A stretch of DNA of 32,481 nt from an uncultured Opitutia bacterium. GTDB taxonomy: Bacteria > Verrucomicrobiota > Verrucomicrobiia > Opitutales > Opitutaceae. This document shows positions 14,890-22,901 of the stretch, piece after piece (the stretch's first letter is position 1; every line of letters starts with the position of its first letter). Under the pieces are notes generated by a model. That model searched no databases. It saw nothing but the letters and a program-made list of their open reading frames with translations, and had not been told where the DNA came from. Where the stretch lies: positions 1 through 32,481 of the forward strand of contig CAIYFD010000030.1 in assembly GCA_903925425.1 (NCBI GenBank). The letters are read 5' to 3'. The translations under genes were made by a program, and so were the position numbers.

Positions 14890-15672
14890 TCAGGCCCGCG
14901 TCCACGTCAGCGCGATCACCGCGACGAAGAGGACGCCGAGCCCGGCCTCGATCAGGCCAATGCTCCGGGCCGTGAGCCGGGATCCGGCCGGGCCGAGCAG
15001 CCATCCGGTGCGGCCCAGCAGCAGGCCGGTCAGCACCACGGCTGCGACGGGGACCCATCCGGCACGGGCGAGCATGTAGGTGCTGAAAAAAGCCAGTCCT
15101 GCGGTCAGCACGGCCGGCGCGGGGGAGACCGCCGTCGCTTTTTGGGCGCGGACCCGGGTCCGGACGTACAGCACGGTGGGGACATGACGGGCGAGGCAGA
15201 CCGCGCCGAGGGCGAGCGCGGCGCCCGCGGAAAAACCGGCCAGACGGGCCAGCACCGCGGGGAGAAACGCGAACGCCGCGGCGCCGGCTACTTCCGCCGT
15301 GACCGAACGGCCTTGGCGCCGCAGATCTTGAAAAATAAAAACGGCGCCGAGGGCGGCGACTGGAAGCAGCCAGACCAGCCACGCCGCGCCGTTGAGGGTA
15401 ACGACGAGACCCAGCGCGGCGGCGGCGACCAGTGAGCATACCAGCAGGGCGCGGGCGGCGGGAGCAGCCTCGGGCCCGGCGCCCTCCCAACAGAGGCGCA
15501 ACGGGCGCCGCGCGAAAAAGGCGCCGAGCGTGGCCACGGCCAACGCCAGGCCGGCGCCGGACGGCGCGACCGCAAGGCCGAGGACCAGCGGCTCCAGCGC
15601 CAGCGACCAGCTGCCGTGCTCCCGGGGTCGCGCCGTGGCGATCCAGCCGGGTCTTTCGTGCTGCAGGGTCAT
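14890..15672 (-). CDS. YwiC-like integral membrane protein
   Basis: A 260-residue polytopic protein with about eight hydrophobic segments. The N-terminal [13 protein letters not shown] motif (about 15-27) is the hallmark of the YwiC-like family; ywiC of Bacillus subtilis lies near fnr and narK. A conserved-looking [15 protein letters not shown] loop is near residue 165-180. No enzymatic role is established for the family. The ATG at 15672 was chosen because a longer TTG start would lie inside the FNR-type box, and the predicted transcript starts at 15681. It is the first gene of a three-gene operon with the cupin and DUF2249 proteins. Confidence 0.78.
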   Translation of the reverse strand: MTLQHERPGWIATARPREHGSWSLALEPLVLGLAVAPSGAGLALAVATLGAFFARRPLRLCWEGAGPEAAPAARALLVCSLVAAAALGLVVTLNGAAWLVWLLPVAALGAVFIFQDLRRQGRSVTAEVAGAAAFAFLPAVLARLAGFSAGAALALGAVCLARHVPTVLYVRTRVRAQKATAVSPAPAVLTAGLAFFSTYMLARAGWVPVAAVVLTGLLLGRTGWLLGPAGSRLTARSIGLIEAGLGVLFVAVIALTWTRA

Positions 15673-15680
15673 GGTGTCCA

Positions 15681-15729
15681 AGGGTGCATTGTGCCCGATC
15701 CCGGTTCCGGCCGCCTTGACGCCGGTCAA
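15681..15729 (-). promoter_or_regulatory. FNR/DNR-type class II promoter of the YwiC-cupin-DUF2249 operon
   Basis: The palindrome TTGAC-GCCG-GTCAA recurs at 15716-15729, identical to that at 8315 and within a shared 21-base block. Setting the centre at -41.5 predicts +1 at 15681 and a -10 hexamer CACAAT at 15693-15688 (4 of 6 to consensus). The leader to the ATG at 15672 is 9 bases, nearly the same as in the first promoter. No matching -10 lies on the plus strand. Confidence 0.75.
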
Positions 15730-15891
15730 GCCGGGGGGCGGAGAAGGGCGGAGTGGGGGAAGGGGAGAAGGGATGAGGCTGATCCTCCTTGGTCACGCCC
15801 TCACCTCGTCGCCTTGGCTCCGTCTCGTCTGGGCTTTCCCGCAGCCGGACGGCCGCTTGCCCCGGATCCTGAAATCATCAGGACTCCCCGC

Positions 15892-16308
15892 GTGAAATCC
15901 CATCGTCAGGAACTCTGGTTCGAGGTGCCGGCCCGGCGGGCCTTCCTCAACATCACCGGCGAGGTCGAGGCGGCGGTGCGCGGGAGTGGCATCCAGGAGG
16001 GGCTGTGCCTCGTCAATGCGATGCACATCAGCGCGTCGGTGTTCATCAACGACGACGAGCGCGGGCTGCACGGGGATTTCGAGAAGTGGCTGGAAAAACT
16101 CGCGCCGGAAAAACCGCACGCGCAGTACGCCCACAACCGCGGCGAGGACAACGCCGACGCCCACCTCAAGCGCACGCTCATGGGACGCGAGGTGGTCGTG
16201 GCCGTGACCGGCGGGCATTTGGACTTTGGCCCGTGGGAGCAGATCTTTTACGGCGAGTTCGACGGCAAACGGCAAAAGCGCGTATTGATCAAAATCATCG
16301 GCGAATAG
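15892..16308 (+). CDS. yjbQ: YjbQ/UPF0047-family protein
   Basis: A 138-residue protein with the full YjbQ pattern: [15 protein letters not shown] (about 43-57), [20 protein letters not shown] (about 82-101) and [19 protein letters not shown]. The conserved His and Asp residues suggest a metal- or phosphate-binding site. A weak thiamine phosphate synthase activity has been reported for family members, but the physiological role is unclear. The GTG at 15892 gives the usual family length; longer frames upstream run through the promoter of the divergent operon. A palindromic repeat starts 11 bases after the stop. Confidence 0.87.
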   Translation: MKSHRQELWFEVPARRAFLNITGEVEAAVRGSGIQEGLCLVNAMHISASVFINDDERGLHGDFEKWLEKLAPEKPHAQYAHNRGEDNADAHLKRTLMGREVVVAVTGGHLDFGPWEQIFYGEFDGKRQKRVLIKIIGE

Positions 16309-16319
16309 GTCCGGATTTT

Positions 16320-16392
16320 TTTAACCACGGACTGCACGGATCCCGAACCCTTGGTTCCCTCATCCGTGAGATCCGTGTAATCCGTGGTTAAA
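16320..16392. repeat. Palindromic repeat, family A, copy 1
   Basis: A 22-base arm beginning TTTAACCACGGA (16320-16341) pairs with 16371-16392 with two mismatches. The inner part contains a further ATCCGTGAG copy, so the element is built from repeated CACGGAT units. A related copy lies at 29344-29428. It may also act as a transcript end for yjbQ. Confidence 0.85.
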
Positions 16393-16486
16393 TTGGTTTG
16401 ATGGTGAAGGGAAAGGGTGCGGGCGCGCTGGATCGGCGGATTCTCCCTGACCTTGCCCTGCGGAAACCGGGCGTCCTTATTGCGGC

Positions 16487-18910
16487 ATGCTTGTCCCGTT
16501 GTTGCTGCTGCTCGGGCTGCTGATCACCGGGAGTTTCGGTCCCGGTTGGTGGCTGGTGCGGAGGCTGCGCTGGAGCCTGACCGAACGGTTCGTCGCGGCC
16601 GTGGCGGCGTCGGGCATCGTGCTCTACCTCGCGGCGTTTGCGCTCTATGGACTCGCGGCGCCCCGCGCGGCTTATTGGGCGGTGTCGGCGGTCGGTGTCG
16701 GCCTCGGTCTCGCCGCCTGGCGGGACGTGCGGCGGCTGTTGCGCGACCGCGCGATGCGTCGGCTCCTCGGCGGCTTTGGGCTGCTCTTCATCTGGATGCT
16801 GCTGCTGCTGGCGATGGTGCGCGGCTACTCGGGAGGAGCGTGGGAAATAGACTGGTTGGAGCATTTCCAACGCGTGCAGTTTTTCCTGCAGCACCAGCCG
16901 GTGGACACCCGGTTCGCCGCCGGGCTCCCGCTGCCGTCCCGCCCGCCGTTCATGAATCTGCTGGCGGGCTTCTACCTCGAGCAGGCGGGCCAGCGCTACG
17001 ACCTGTTCCAGGTCACCATGGTCTGGTTCAATCTCCTCGCTTATTTCCCGGCGTGGCTGCTGGTCCGCCGCCTGCGGCCGCGCGGCGCCACGCGCACCGG
17101 GCTCCTGGCCCTGGTGGTCCTGCTGGCCGCCAGCCCGGTGGTGGTCGAGAACGCGACCTACACGTGGACCAAGGGATTCACGAACTTCCATGTGCTGCTC
17201 GGTCTGGTCCTTTATGCGCGGGCCATGCGCCGGCCCGATCCGCACCGGATGCTGGCGGCGTTCCTGACGCTCTCCGCCGGTGTGCTGGTCCACTATTCGG
17301 CCGCACCGTACTTCATTCTCGTCCTGCTCCACTATCTTTCCTCCTGGCGCCGCCGGCGCACTCCTTGGACGGAAGCGGGCCGCATGGCCGCCGGCTGCAC
17401 GCTTCTGCTGGGGACATGGATTGGCTGGGCCCTGTTCACGTACGGGCCGGCGGTGACCTTTGGTTCCAACACCACGGCCGTCGGGGCGAGCGCGATGACG
17501 ACGGCGCAGAACCTCGCCAAGATCGGCGGGAACCTGGTCACGAGCGTGGTCCCGCATCCCCTGCGGATCGGCTGGACGGAATTCACCGGGACCTTTGTGC
17601 AGACGAATCCGTGGGGCGTCCTGCGCGATTACTTTTTCATGATGGTGCAGACTAACCTGCTGCTCGGCCTGGGTAGCCTCGGTTGGGTGGCGGTGGGCTG
17701 GGTGCTCTGGCGGCAACGGCGGGCGGGCGGGCAGGAGGGGAGGGCGGAGCGTTGGTTCTGGTTCGGACTGGCCGGGGCGGGAGCCGTCCTCACGATTGCC
17801 ACCCATCCCACCGCGGACGCGTACGGGGTGGCGCATGTCTGCTCGCAGCCGCTCCTTTGGCTTGGGCTGTGTCTGCTCGCCGCGTATCTCGGGACCCTGC
17901 CGCGCTGGCTGCGGTGGGTGGTGGTCGCGGGTTGCGGGGTGGATTTCCTGCTGGGCGGGCTGTTGCACTTCAGCCTGCAGCACTGGGTCTATGAGCTGAC
18001 CCCGCGGATCGGAAGAGACCTGCTCGTTTTCCGGGGCGACATGTTAAACCTCTGGGCCGCCCGCAATCTCAGCTCCAAGCAGAGCGCGGGTTTCACTTTC
18101 TGGGGCGACCATTTCGCCGCCCTGCTTCCCGGGCTGCAGATCGCGGTGCTGGCCCTCTTTGCCCTGCTGCTTGACCGGTTGGTCTGCACCTTGCTCGGCC
18201 GGGGCCGGCTCGGCCGCGGCCTGGTTCTCGCCCTCCTGTTCGGTGCGGCCGGGATATTCCTGAGCGACGCACCGGCCCGGACCCGGCCGATCCTGCCCGT
18301 TCCCGCCGAGGCCTCGGCGGCGTCCGCTGCCGTGACCAACGCCTTCGATTCGGGTGATGCCCATTTCAACCTCGGGCTCGCCGATTATCTGGAGGGCAGG
18401 ATGGGCGAGGGGGTGCTCGAGATGGTGCATGCCCTCGTGCTGCAGCCGGAGCATGCCCTGGCCCGTTATTGCTTTGAGCTTTTTGTGACGGTCTATCGCG
18501 GTCCGATCCCGCCCGCGGTGCCGCAGGCCGAGGCGGTGCGGCTCAACCCCGCCTCGGCCATCGCACAGAACAACTTGGCCGTCGAGTTGCGGATCCGCGG
18601 TCACGTCGCCTTGGCCGACTCACGTCTGAGGGAATCGATCCGGCTGGAGCCGGATTTTGTCGCGGCCCTGAACAACCTCGCCCGCTCGGAGTTCGAGCGG
18701 GGCCGGGTCGAAGCGGCGACCGAGTTGCTGAACCGCTCGCTCCGCGTGGCCCCCGGCATCTCGAAGACGCACCTCCTGCTCGCCAAGATCCTGCTCCTGC
18801 GCGGGAGCCTGCCGGAGGGCATGGCCGAGTTGCGCGAGACGCTGCGCCTTGATCCTGAAGAGGCGGAGGCGGCGGCGTTGTTGGCCCGGGCGGAGCAAGG
18901 CGCGCGCTAG
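16487..18910 (+). CDS. GT-C-like polytopic membrane protein with C-terminal TPR repeats
   Basis: An 807-residue protein. Residues 1 to about 600 contain around a dozen hydrophobic helices. The first large loop carries WEIDWLEHF (about 119-127), whose acidic residues E120, D122 and E125 resemble the metal/sugar-binding acidic motif of GT-C glycosyltransferases (PMT/ArnT/GT39-like). The C-terminal part (about 625-807) consists of TPR-like repeats (for example AIAQNNLAVELRIRG and FVAALNNLARSEFERG). Fusion of a membrane glycosyltransferase to TPRs is typical of large uncharacterised proteins of cell-envelope glycosylation. The substrate is unknown. No partner genes for polysaccharide synthesis are adjacent, so it appears to stand alone. 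Confidence 0.8.
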   Translation: MLVPLLLLLGLLITGSFGPGWWLVRRLRWSLTERFVAAVAASGIVLYLAAFALYGLAAPRAAYWAVSAVGVGLGLAAWRDVRRLLRDRAMRRLLGGFGLLFIWMLLLLAMVRGYSGGAWEIDWLEHFQRVQFFLQHQPVDTRFAAGLPLPSRPPFMNLLAGFYLEQAGQRYDLFQVTMVWFNLLAYFPAWLLVRRLRPRGATRTGLLALVVLLAASPVVVENATYTWTKGFTNFHVLLGLVLYARAMRRPDPHRMLAAFLTLSAGVLVHYSAAPYFILVLLHYLSSWRRRRTPWTEAGRMAAGCTLLLGTWIGWALFTYGPAVTFGSNTTAVGASAMTTAQNLAKIGGNLVTSVVPHPLRIGWTEFTGTFVQTNPWGVLRDYFFMMVQTNLLLGLGSLGWVAVGWVLWRQRRAGGQEGRAERWFWFGLAGAGAVLTIATHPTADAYGVAHVCSQPLLWLGLCLLAAYLGTLPRWLRWVVVAGCGVDFLLGGLLHFSLQHWVYELTPRIGRDLLVFRGDMLNLWAARNLSSKQSAGFTFWGDHFAALLPGLQIAVLALFALLLDRLVCTLLGRGRLGRGLVLALLFGAAGIFLSDAPARTRPILPVPAEASAASAAVTNAFDSGDAHFNLGLADYLEGRMGEGVLEMVHALVLQPEHALARYCFELFVTVYRGPIPPAVPQAEAVRLNPASAIAQNNLAVELRIRGHVALADSRLRESIRLEPDFVAALNNLARSEFERGRVEAATELLNRSLRVAPGISKTHLLLAKILLLRGSLPEGMAELRETLRLDPEEAEAAALLARAEQGAR

Positions 18911-19047
18911 CGGGTGCTCCAAACTGGGCAGGACGGTTCCCCTGAGACTGACGCGGGCCCCAAGCGTGATCGCAGGGGCCGCGCCCGATCGGATGGGTCA
19001 TGCAGATCGCCATTGCCGAGCCGGGGCCGGGGCGGTGGATTCAGGCC

Positions 19048-19944
19048 GTGCTCCTGATCGACAGCCATATCCACCTTTACCCGCCGGAGGCCAACCGCGG
19101 CCCGGAGGCCTGGGCCGAGGCCCGGGGTGAAACGCATTGGGCCAAGCTCTCCACCCGGCGCCGGGCCAATGGCCGGCTGGTGCAGGGATTCCTCGATGTC
19201 GACGGGCTCCTGCGGGCGCTGGATGACGCCAAGATCAGCCGGGCGGTGCTGCTCGGCTGGTACTGGGAAAAATCCGAGACCTGCGTGGCCCAGAATCGCT
19301 TTTACGCCGACTGCGTACGCGCTCATCCCGACCGACTCTCGGGTTTTGCCACGTTCCACCCGGCGGCGGGCCGCGATGCCACCCTGGCGGAGATTCACCG
19401 CGCGGCGGCCGAAGGCTTGATCGGCCTGGGGGAAATCTCGCCGCATTCGCAGGGCTATGCGATCGACGACCCCGTATTTGCCGAGGTGCTGGCCCTGGCC
19501 GGAGAACTCAAGCTGCCGGTGAACCTGCACGTGACCGATCCCGACACCGCGCCGTACCCGGGGCGCGTGCTCACGCCCCTCGCCGACTTCGCGACGCTGG
19601 CCCGGGGTTTTCCCGGCACGAACTTCATCCTCGCCCACTGGGGTGGGCTCCTGCCGCTCCGCGATCCCAGTGTCCGCGGGCTGGCCAACGTCTATTACGA
19701 CACGGCCGCGTCGCCCCTGCTGTACGGCCCGGGAGTCTGGGGCCAGTTCATCGGCGAGGTCGGGCCGGAACGCGTGCTCTTTGGCTCGGACTTCCCCCTG
19801 AACCTCTATCCCAAGCTGGAGCTGGAATCCGCGTTGGTGCATTTTGTGGAGGAGGCCCGGAGCTCGGGGCTGGATCTCGCGGCGCTTGAGCCGGTGCTCG
19901 CGGGTAACGCCCGGCGGCTTTTCCGGCTGCCGGATCATCGGTAG
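19048..19944 (+). CDS. Amidohydrolase-family (amidohydrolase 2) metal-dependent hydrolase
   Basis: A 298-residue TIM-barrel hydrolase. The N-terminal DSHIHLYPP gives the HxH metal pair. Further putative ligands are H in VNLHVTDP, H in LAHWGGLLP and the late Asp in FGSDFPLNLYP, with a GLGEISPH segment between. Members are decarboxylases or hydrolases; the substrate here is not predictable. The GTG at 19048 is preferred because GGTGGA lies 8 bases upstream and it puts HxH within the first ten residues, as is usual. An in-frame ATG at 19000 would add 16 unconserved-looking residues. It starts 137 bases after the GT-C gene on the same strand. Confidence 0.83.
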   Translation: MLLIDSHIHLYPPEANRGPEAWAEARGETHWAKLSTRRRANGRLVQGFLDVDGLLRALDDAKISRAVLLGWYWEKSETCVAQNRFYADCVRAHPDRLSGFATFHPAAGRDATLAEIHRAAAEGLIGLGEISPHSQGYAIDDPVFAEVLALAGELKLPVNLHVTDPDTAPYPGRVLTPLADFATLARGFPGTNFILAHWGGLLPLRDPSVRGLANVYYDTAASPLLYGPGVWGQFIGEVGPERVLFGSDFPLNLYPKLELESALVHFVEEARSSGLDLAALEPVLAGNARRLFRLPDHR

Positions 19945-19960
19945 GGCGCGGGATTAAGCA

Positions 19961-20032
19961 AGGTAGGGTTGAGGCGGTGCCTCAACCGCGATGGATTCCA
20001 ATCCCGGCTGAGGCACCGCCTCGGCCCTACCT
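19961..20032. repeat. Palindromic repeat, family B, copy 1
   Basis: Outer arms AGGTAGGG / CCCTACCT enclose two internal hairpins, GAGGCGGTGCCTCAACCGCG and CCCGGCTGAGGCACCGCCTC. The layout resembles a paired REP element. A second full copy lies at 20509-20585 and a half copy at 24746-24774. Confidence 0.85.
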
Positions 20033-20195
20033 CGATCCCGGCGGCGAGCGGATTCGCCGCCCTGCCGAACGAGAACACGGCCTTCGCGAAAAATTTGCAT
20101 CGGGCGAAATGCCGCCTCCCGGTTAGATTTCTTGTCATAGGCGGGGACTCCCGTGAGTCTTTCCGCCCCGTCATCCAGCTTTCCCAGCTTACCTC

Positions 20196-20483
20196 ATGAA
20201 ATCCCGAATCGGTCTGTTTACCGCGGCAGCGAAGCCCTCAGAGCACAAGAAGGGTGAATCCACCGCCGCCACCTACGTTGAGATCGAGACGCTCGCCGAG
20301 CTGTCGGCGTCCCTCTCCCGGCTCAACGCCAAGCAGGTTTCCCTGTTCTGGCGCGACAACATCGGCGCCGGCCACGTTGAGGGCACGGCGTTCCCGCTTT
20401 CGTCCCTCAGCGCCGACCACCTCAAGTGGCTCACCACCAAGACGGACACCTTCCAGATGCGCGGTCTCTTTTTCGAGACCTGA
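20196..20483 (+). CDS. Small hypothetical protein, 95 residues
   Basis: A short soluble protein with no family I recognise. It is Ser/Ala/Lys-rich at the N-terminus, with an amphipathic central part (YVEIETLAELSASLSRLNAK) and an aromatic C-terminal stretch ending RGLFFET. Reading frame, codon use and ATG start look genuine, and it occupies an otherwise empty interval between two copies of repeat family B. No Shine-Dalgarno is evident. Its helix-rich pattern could suit a small regulatory or structural protein, but no function can be assigned. Confidence 0.6.
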   Translation: MKSRIGLFTAAAKPSEHKKGESTAATYVEIETLAELSASLSRLNAKQVSLFWRDNIGAGHVEGTAFPLSSLSADHLKWLTTKTDTFQMRGLFFET

Positions 20484-20508
20484 GGTCTGAGCGGAATCGC
20501 AGGCTTCC

Positions 20509-20585
20509 GGGGTGGGGCTGAAGCGGTGCTTCAGCCGCGATGATCCAAGCCGATCCCGGCTGAGGCACCGCCTAAGCCCTGCCTC
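20509..20585. repeat. Palindromic repeat, family B, copy 2
   Basis: The sequence GCTGAAGCGGTGCTTCAGCCGCGATGATCC... ends in CCCGGCTGAGGCACCGCCTAAGCCCTGCCTC, homologous to the copy at 19961. It lies between the 95-residue gene and the helicase stop, where it could terminate both convergent transcripts. Confidence 0.85.
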
Positions 20586-20587
20586 GC

Positions 20588-22591
20588 TCACCAGCCGTAG
20601 CTGCGTTTCATGCGCAGGGGCTGGTAGAGTTCCGGCGAAATCTCGGTCAGGAAACGGCTCGGGGTCTGCATGATCGCCGGGCCGCCCTTGGTGTTCACCT
20701 TGGGGAAACAGAGGTACAGCTCGTCGCGGGCGCGGGTGACCGCGACGTAGAACAGCCGGCGTTCCTCCTCCACGTCGCCGGCCTCGATCGCGCGGCGCAG
20801 CGGGAATGAACCGTCGGCCAGGCCGATCAGGAACACCGCGGAGTACTCCAGGCCCTTGGCCTGGTGGACCGTCGTGAGCCGCAACGAATCGGCGTCGGGG
20901 TCGACCGAGCGGTCGCTGGTCTCGCTGTTGAGGAGCATGACCTGCGCGAGCATCTCCTGCATGTCCTCGAAGCGGCTGGCGAAGCCGGTCAGCGACTTCA
21001 GGTCGTCGAGGCGGGAAACGTAATTGGCGTAGGCGCCCTTGAGGTAGTCGCCGTACCAGCCGTCAATCGCCACATCGACCGCGTTGTGCGGTTTCATCGT
21101 CCGCATCACCTCGGCCACCTGCGCGAGCGAGGCGGTGAACTTGGGCCACTCTTCCTTCGCGTCCTTCGGCACCTTCGACTTCACGTCGTCGGTGTCGAGC
21201 ACGTCGATCAGGTTGGCCTGGATGAGGCGGGCGTGCTCGGCCGCAGCGGCGTGGAGCTTCTGGGCGTTCTTGTCGCCGACCTTCGGCAGGAGCACGGCGA
21301 CGCGGTTCCACGCGGCGGTGTCGGACGGATTGTAGACAAAGCGCAGCAGGGCGATCAGGTCGCGGACGTGCGCCTGTTCGAAGAAACGCACGCCGCTCGT
21401 GATCTGGTAGGGGATTTGGAGGCGCGAGAGCTCGAGCTGGATGTCGAGCGCATGGAAGTGGGCGCGGTAGAGGATGCCGATGTCCTTGAGCGAGCAGCCC
21501 TCGTCGACGAGACCGCGGATGCGCTGGACGATGAACTGGGCCTGTTCGCGCCCGTCCATGGCCTGGACGAAGTAGGGGCGCTCGCTGTTGGCGCGGTGCG
21601 GGCGGAGGATCTTGTCGAAGTGCCGGCCGCGCGGCTGGGCGGCGAGGACGCCGTTGGCGAAGGCGAGAATCTGCGGGGTCGAGCGGTAGTTCGTCTCGAT
21701 CCGGTGGATCACGGTGCCGGGATGCCGGTCGGGGAAGGTGAGGATGTTCTCCACGTTGGCGCCGCGCCACGTGTAGATGCACTGGGCGTCGTCGCCCACG
21801 GCCATGACCTGGTGGTGCGAGCCGATCAGGTCGACGATCTGGGACTGCAGGGTGTTGGTGTCCTGGTACTCGTCGACCAGCACGTGTCGGAAGCGGTGGG
21901 AGAAGTAGGCGGCGGTCTCCGGGCTCTTCTTCAGGACCTCGAGCCAGAACTCGAGGAGATCGTCGTAGTCGACGACGTTGGCGGCCTTCTTGCCCTCGGC
22001 GTACTTCCGGGCGAAGAGCGGCAGGCGCTCGGCGACCTCCTCGTGCTGCGGGAAGAAGCGCGTGACGGTTTCCTCGAGCGACATCTGGGTGTTGCGGGCC
22101 ATCGAGAGGATGGAGTGCAGGGGGCCGGCCTTCGGGTGGGTCTTGTCCTTGAAGAAGCCCTTGTCGGTGGCCTCGACCACGTCGCGCAGGACGCCCTCGG
22201 ACTCGTCGGCGTCGAGGATGGTGAAGGTGCGGGAGAGCCCGATGATCTCGCCGTGCATCCGGAGGGACCGGTGGCCGATGCTGTGGAAAGTGCCGCCCCA
22301 GAAGCGCCCGGGCTCGATCCCGGTCAGGTCCTGCACGCGGTGGAGCATCTCCTTGGCCGCCTTGTTGGTGAAGGTGAGGAGGAGAATCTCCCGCGGTTGC
22401 ACGCCCTGGGACAGGAGCCAGGCGACGCGGTAGGTGAGGGTGCGGGTCTTGCCCGAGCCGGCGCCGGCGAGGACCAGCAGTGGGCCGGGGGCGGCGGTCA
22501 CCGCGTTGAATTGCTCATCGTTGAGCTCCTTCCGGAAATCGATCGGCGGGACGTCACCCGGCGTTCGTTGGTTATCCAGATGGTAATCCAT
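20588..22591 (-). CDS. UvrD/Rep/PcrA-type superfamily 1A DNA helicase
   Basis: A 667-residue ATP-dependent 3'-5' helicase. Motifs run in order: Q-motif LNDEQFNAV (about 23-31), Walker A GAGSGKT (43-49), motif Ia LLLTFTNKAA, Walker B VDEYQDTN (about 235-242), motif III GDDAQCIYTWRGA, motif IV IETNYRS, motif V TVHQAKGLEY and motif VI VAVTRARDELYL. Family members unwind DNA in replication restart, nucleotide excision or mismatch repair. The length is close to Rep and shorter than typical PcrA/UvrD because the C-terminal extension is short, so I do not choose among these names. The ATG at 22591 gives the usual N-terminus; the longer frame begins with a non-conserved Arg-rich stretch covering a palindromic repeat. 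Confidence 0.93.
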   Translation of the reverse strand: MDYHLDNQRTPGDVPPIDFRKELNDEQFNAVTAAPGPLLVLAGAGSGKTRTLTYRVAWLLSQGVQPREILLLTFTNKAAKEMLHRVQDLTGIEPGRFWGGTFHSIGHRSLRMHGEIIGLSRTFTILDADESEGVLRDVVEATDKGFFKDKTHPKAGPLHSILSMARNTQMSLEETVTRFFPQHEEVAERLPLFARKYAEGKKAANVVDYDDLLEFWLEVLKKSPETAAYFSHRFRHVLVDEYQDTNTLQSQIVDLIGSHHQVMAVGDDAQCIYTWRGANVENILTFPDRHPGTVIHRIETNYRSTPQILAFANGVLAAQPRGRHFDKILRPHRANSERPYFVQAMDGREQAQFIVQRIRGLVDEGCSLKDIGILYRAHFHALDIQLELSRLQIPYQITSGVRFFEQAHVRDLIALLRFVYNPSDTAAWNRVAVLLPKVGDKNAQKLHAAAAEHARLIQANLIDVLDTDDVKSKVPKDAKEEWPKFTASLAQVAEVMRTMKPHNAVDVAIDGWYGDYLKGAYANYVSRLDDLKSLTGFASRFEDMQEMLAQVMLLNSETSDRSVDPDADSLRLTTVHQAKGLEYSAVFLIGLADGSFPLRRAIEAGDVEEERRLFYVAVTRARDELYLCFPKVNTKGGPAIMQTPSRFLTEISPELYQPLRMKRSYGW

Positions 22592-22672
22592 GGGTGCGGT
22601 GGGGCGCGATGGCAGTGAGAGCGCGGGGCCGGCGCGAGAGAATTTTGCGGAGGCCGCTAAGTCCGGTTCGCC

Positions 22673-22760
22673 AGACAAAGGGACATGGCGACAAGGGGAA
22701 GGGGAGAGCGGGAGTGGGAGCGCCGTGTTTTGTCCCCGTGTCCCCCGGGTCGCCTTGTCT
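22673..22760. repeat. Palindromic repeat D between helicase and ptsI
   Basis: Imperfect arms: AGACAAAGGGACATGGCGAC (from 22673) against the complement of GGGTCGCCTTGTCT (ending 22760), with TTTTGTCCCCGTGTCCCC completing the right arm. It sits in the divergent promoter region of the helicase and ptsI genes. Confidence 0.65.
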
Positions 22761-22901
22761 CCGCGTCCTCCCCGCCGCGGCCGGCTCGGGGATTTTCCGG
22801 TTCGTGACTTCAAAAAAACAGATCCGCATTGACGCTGCCCGGAGTCGACGGGTTATCGTCGGCCGCCGCGGTTACCCCACCGATGGCAACAACGCCTCGT
22901 C

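Noticed and set aside
14890-15729. Longer TTG start of the YwiC-like gene at 15729
   Set aside because: The codon is part of the FNR-type palindrome, upstream of the predicted transcription start.
14834-15796. N-terminal extension of the cupin frame (445-residue frame)
   Set aside because: The upstream part is Arg/Pro-rich and lies out of frame over the YwiC-like gene; the ATG at 14833 begins the conserved cupin.
16285-16298. FNR-like sequence TTGAT-CAAA-ATCAT
   Set aside because: It lies inside the coding end of yjbQ, encodes ordinary residues and has no suitably spaced promoter; treated as chance.
20864-22618. 584-residue plus-strand open frame
   Set aside because: It is the antisense of the helicase gene, whose motifs are complete; the plus-strand product is Val/Glu/Asp-rich with no family features.
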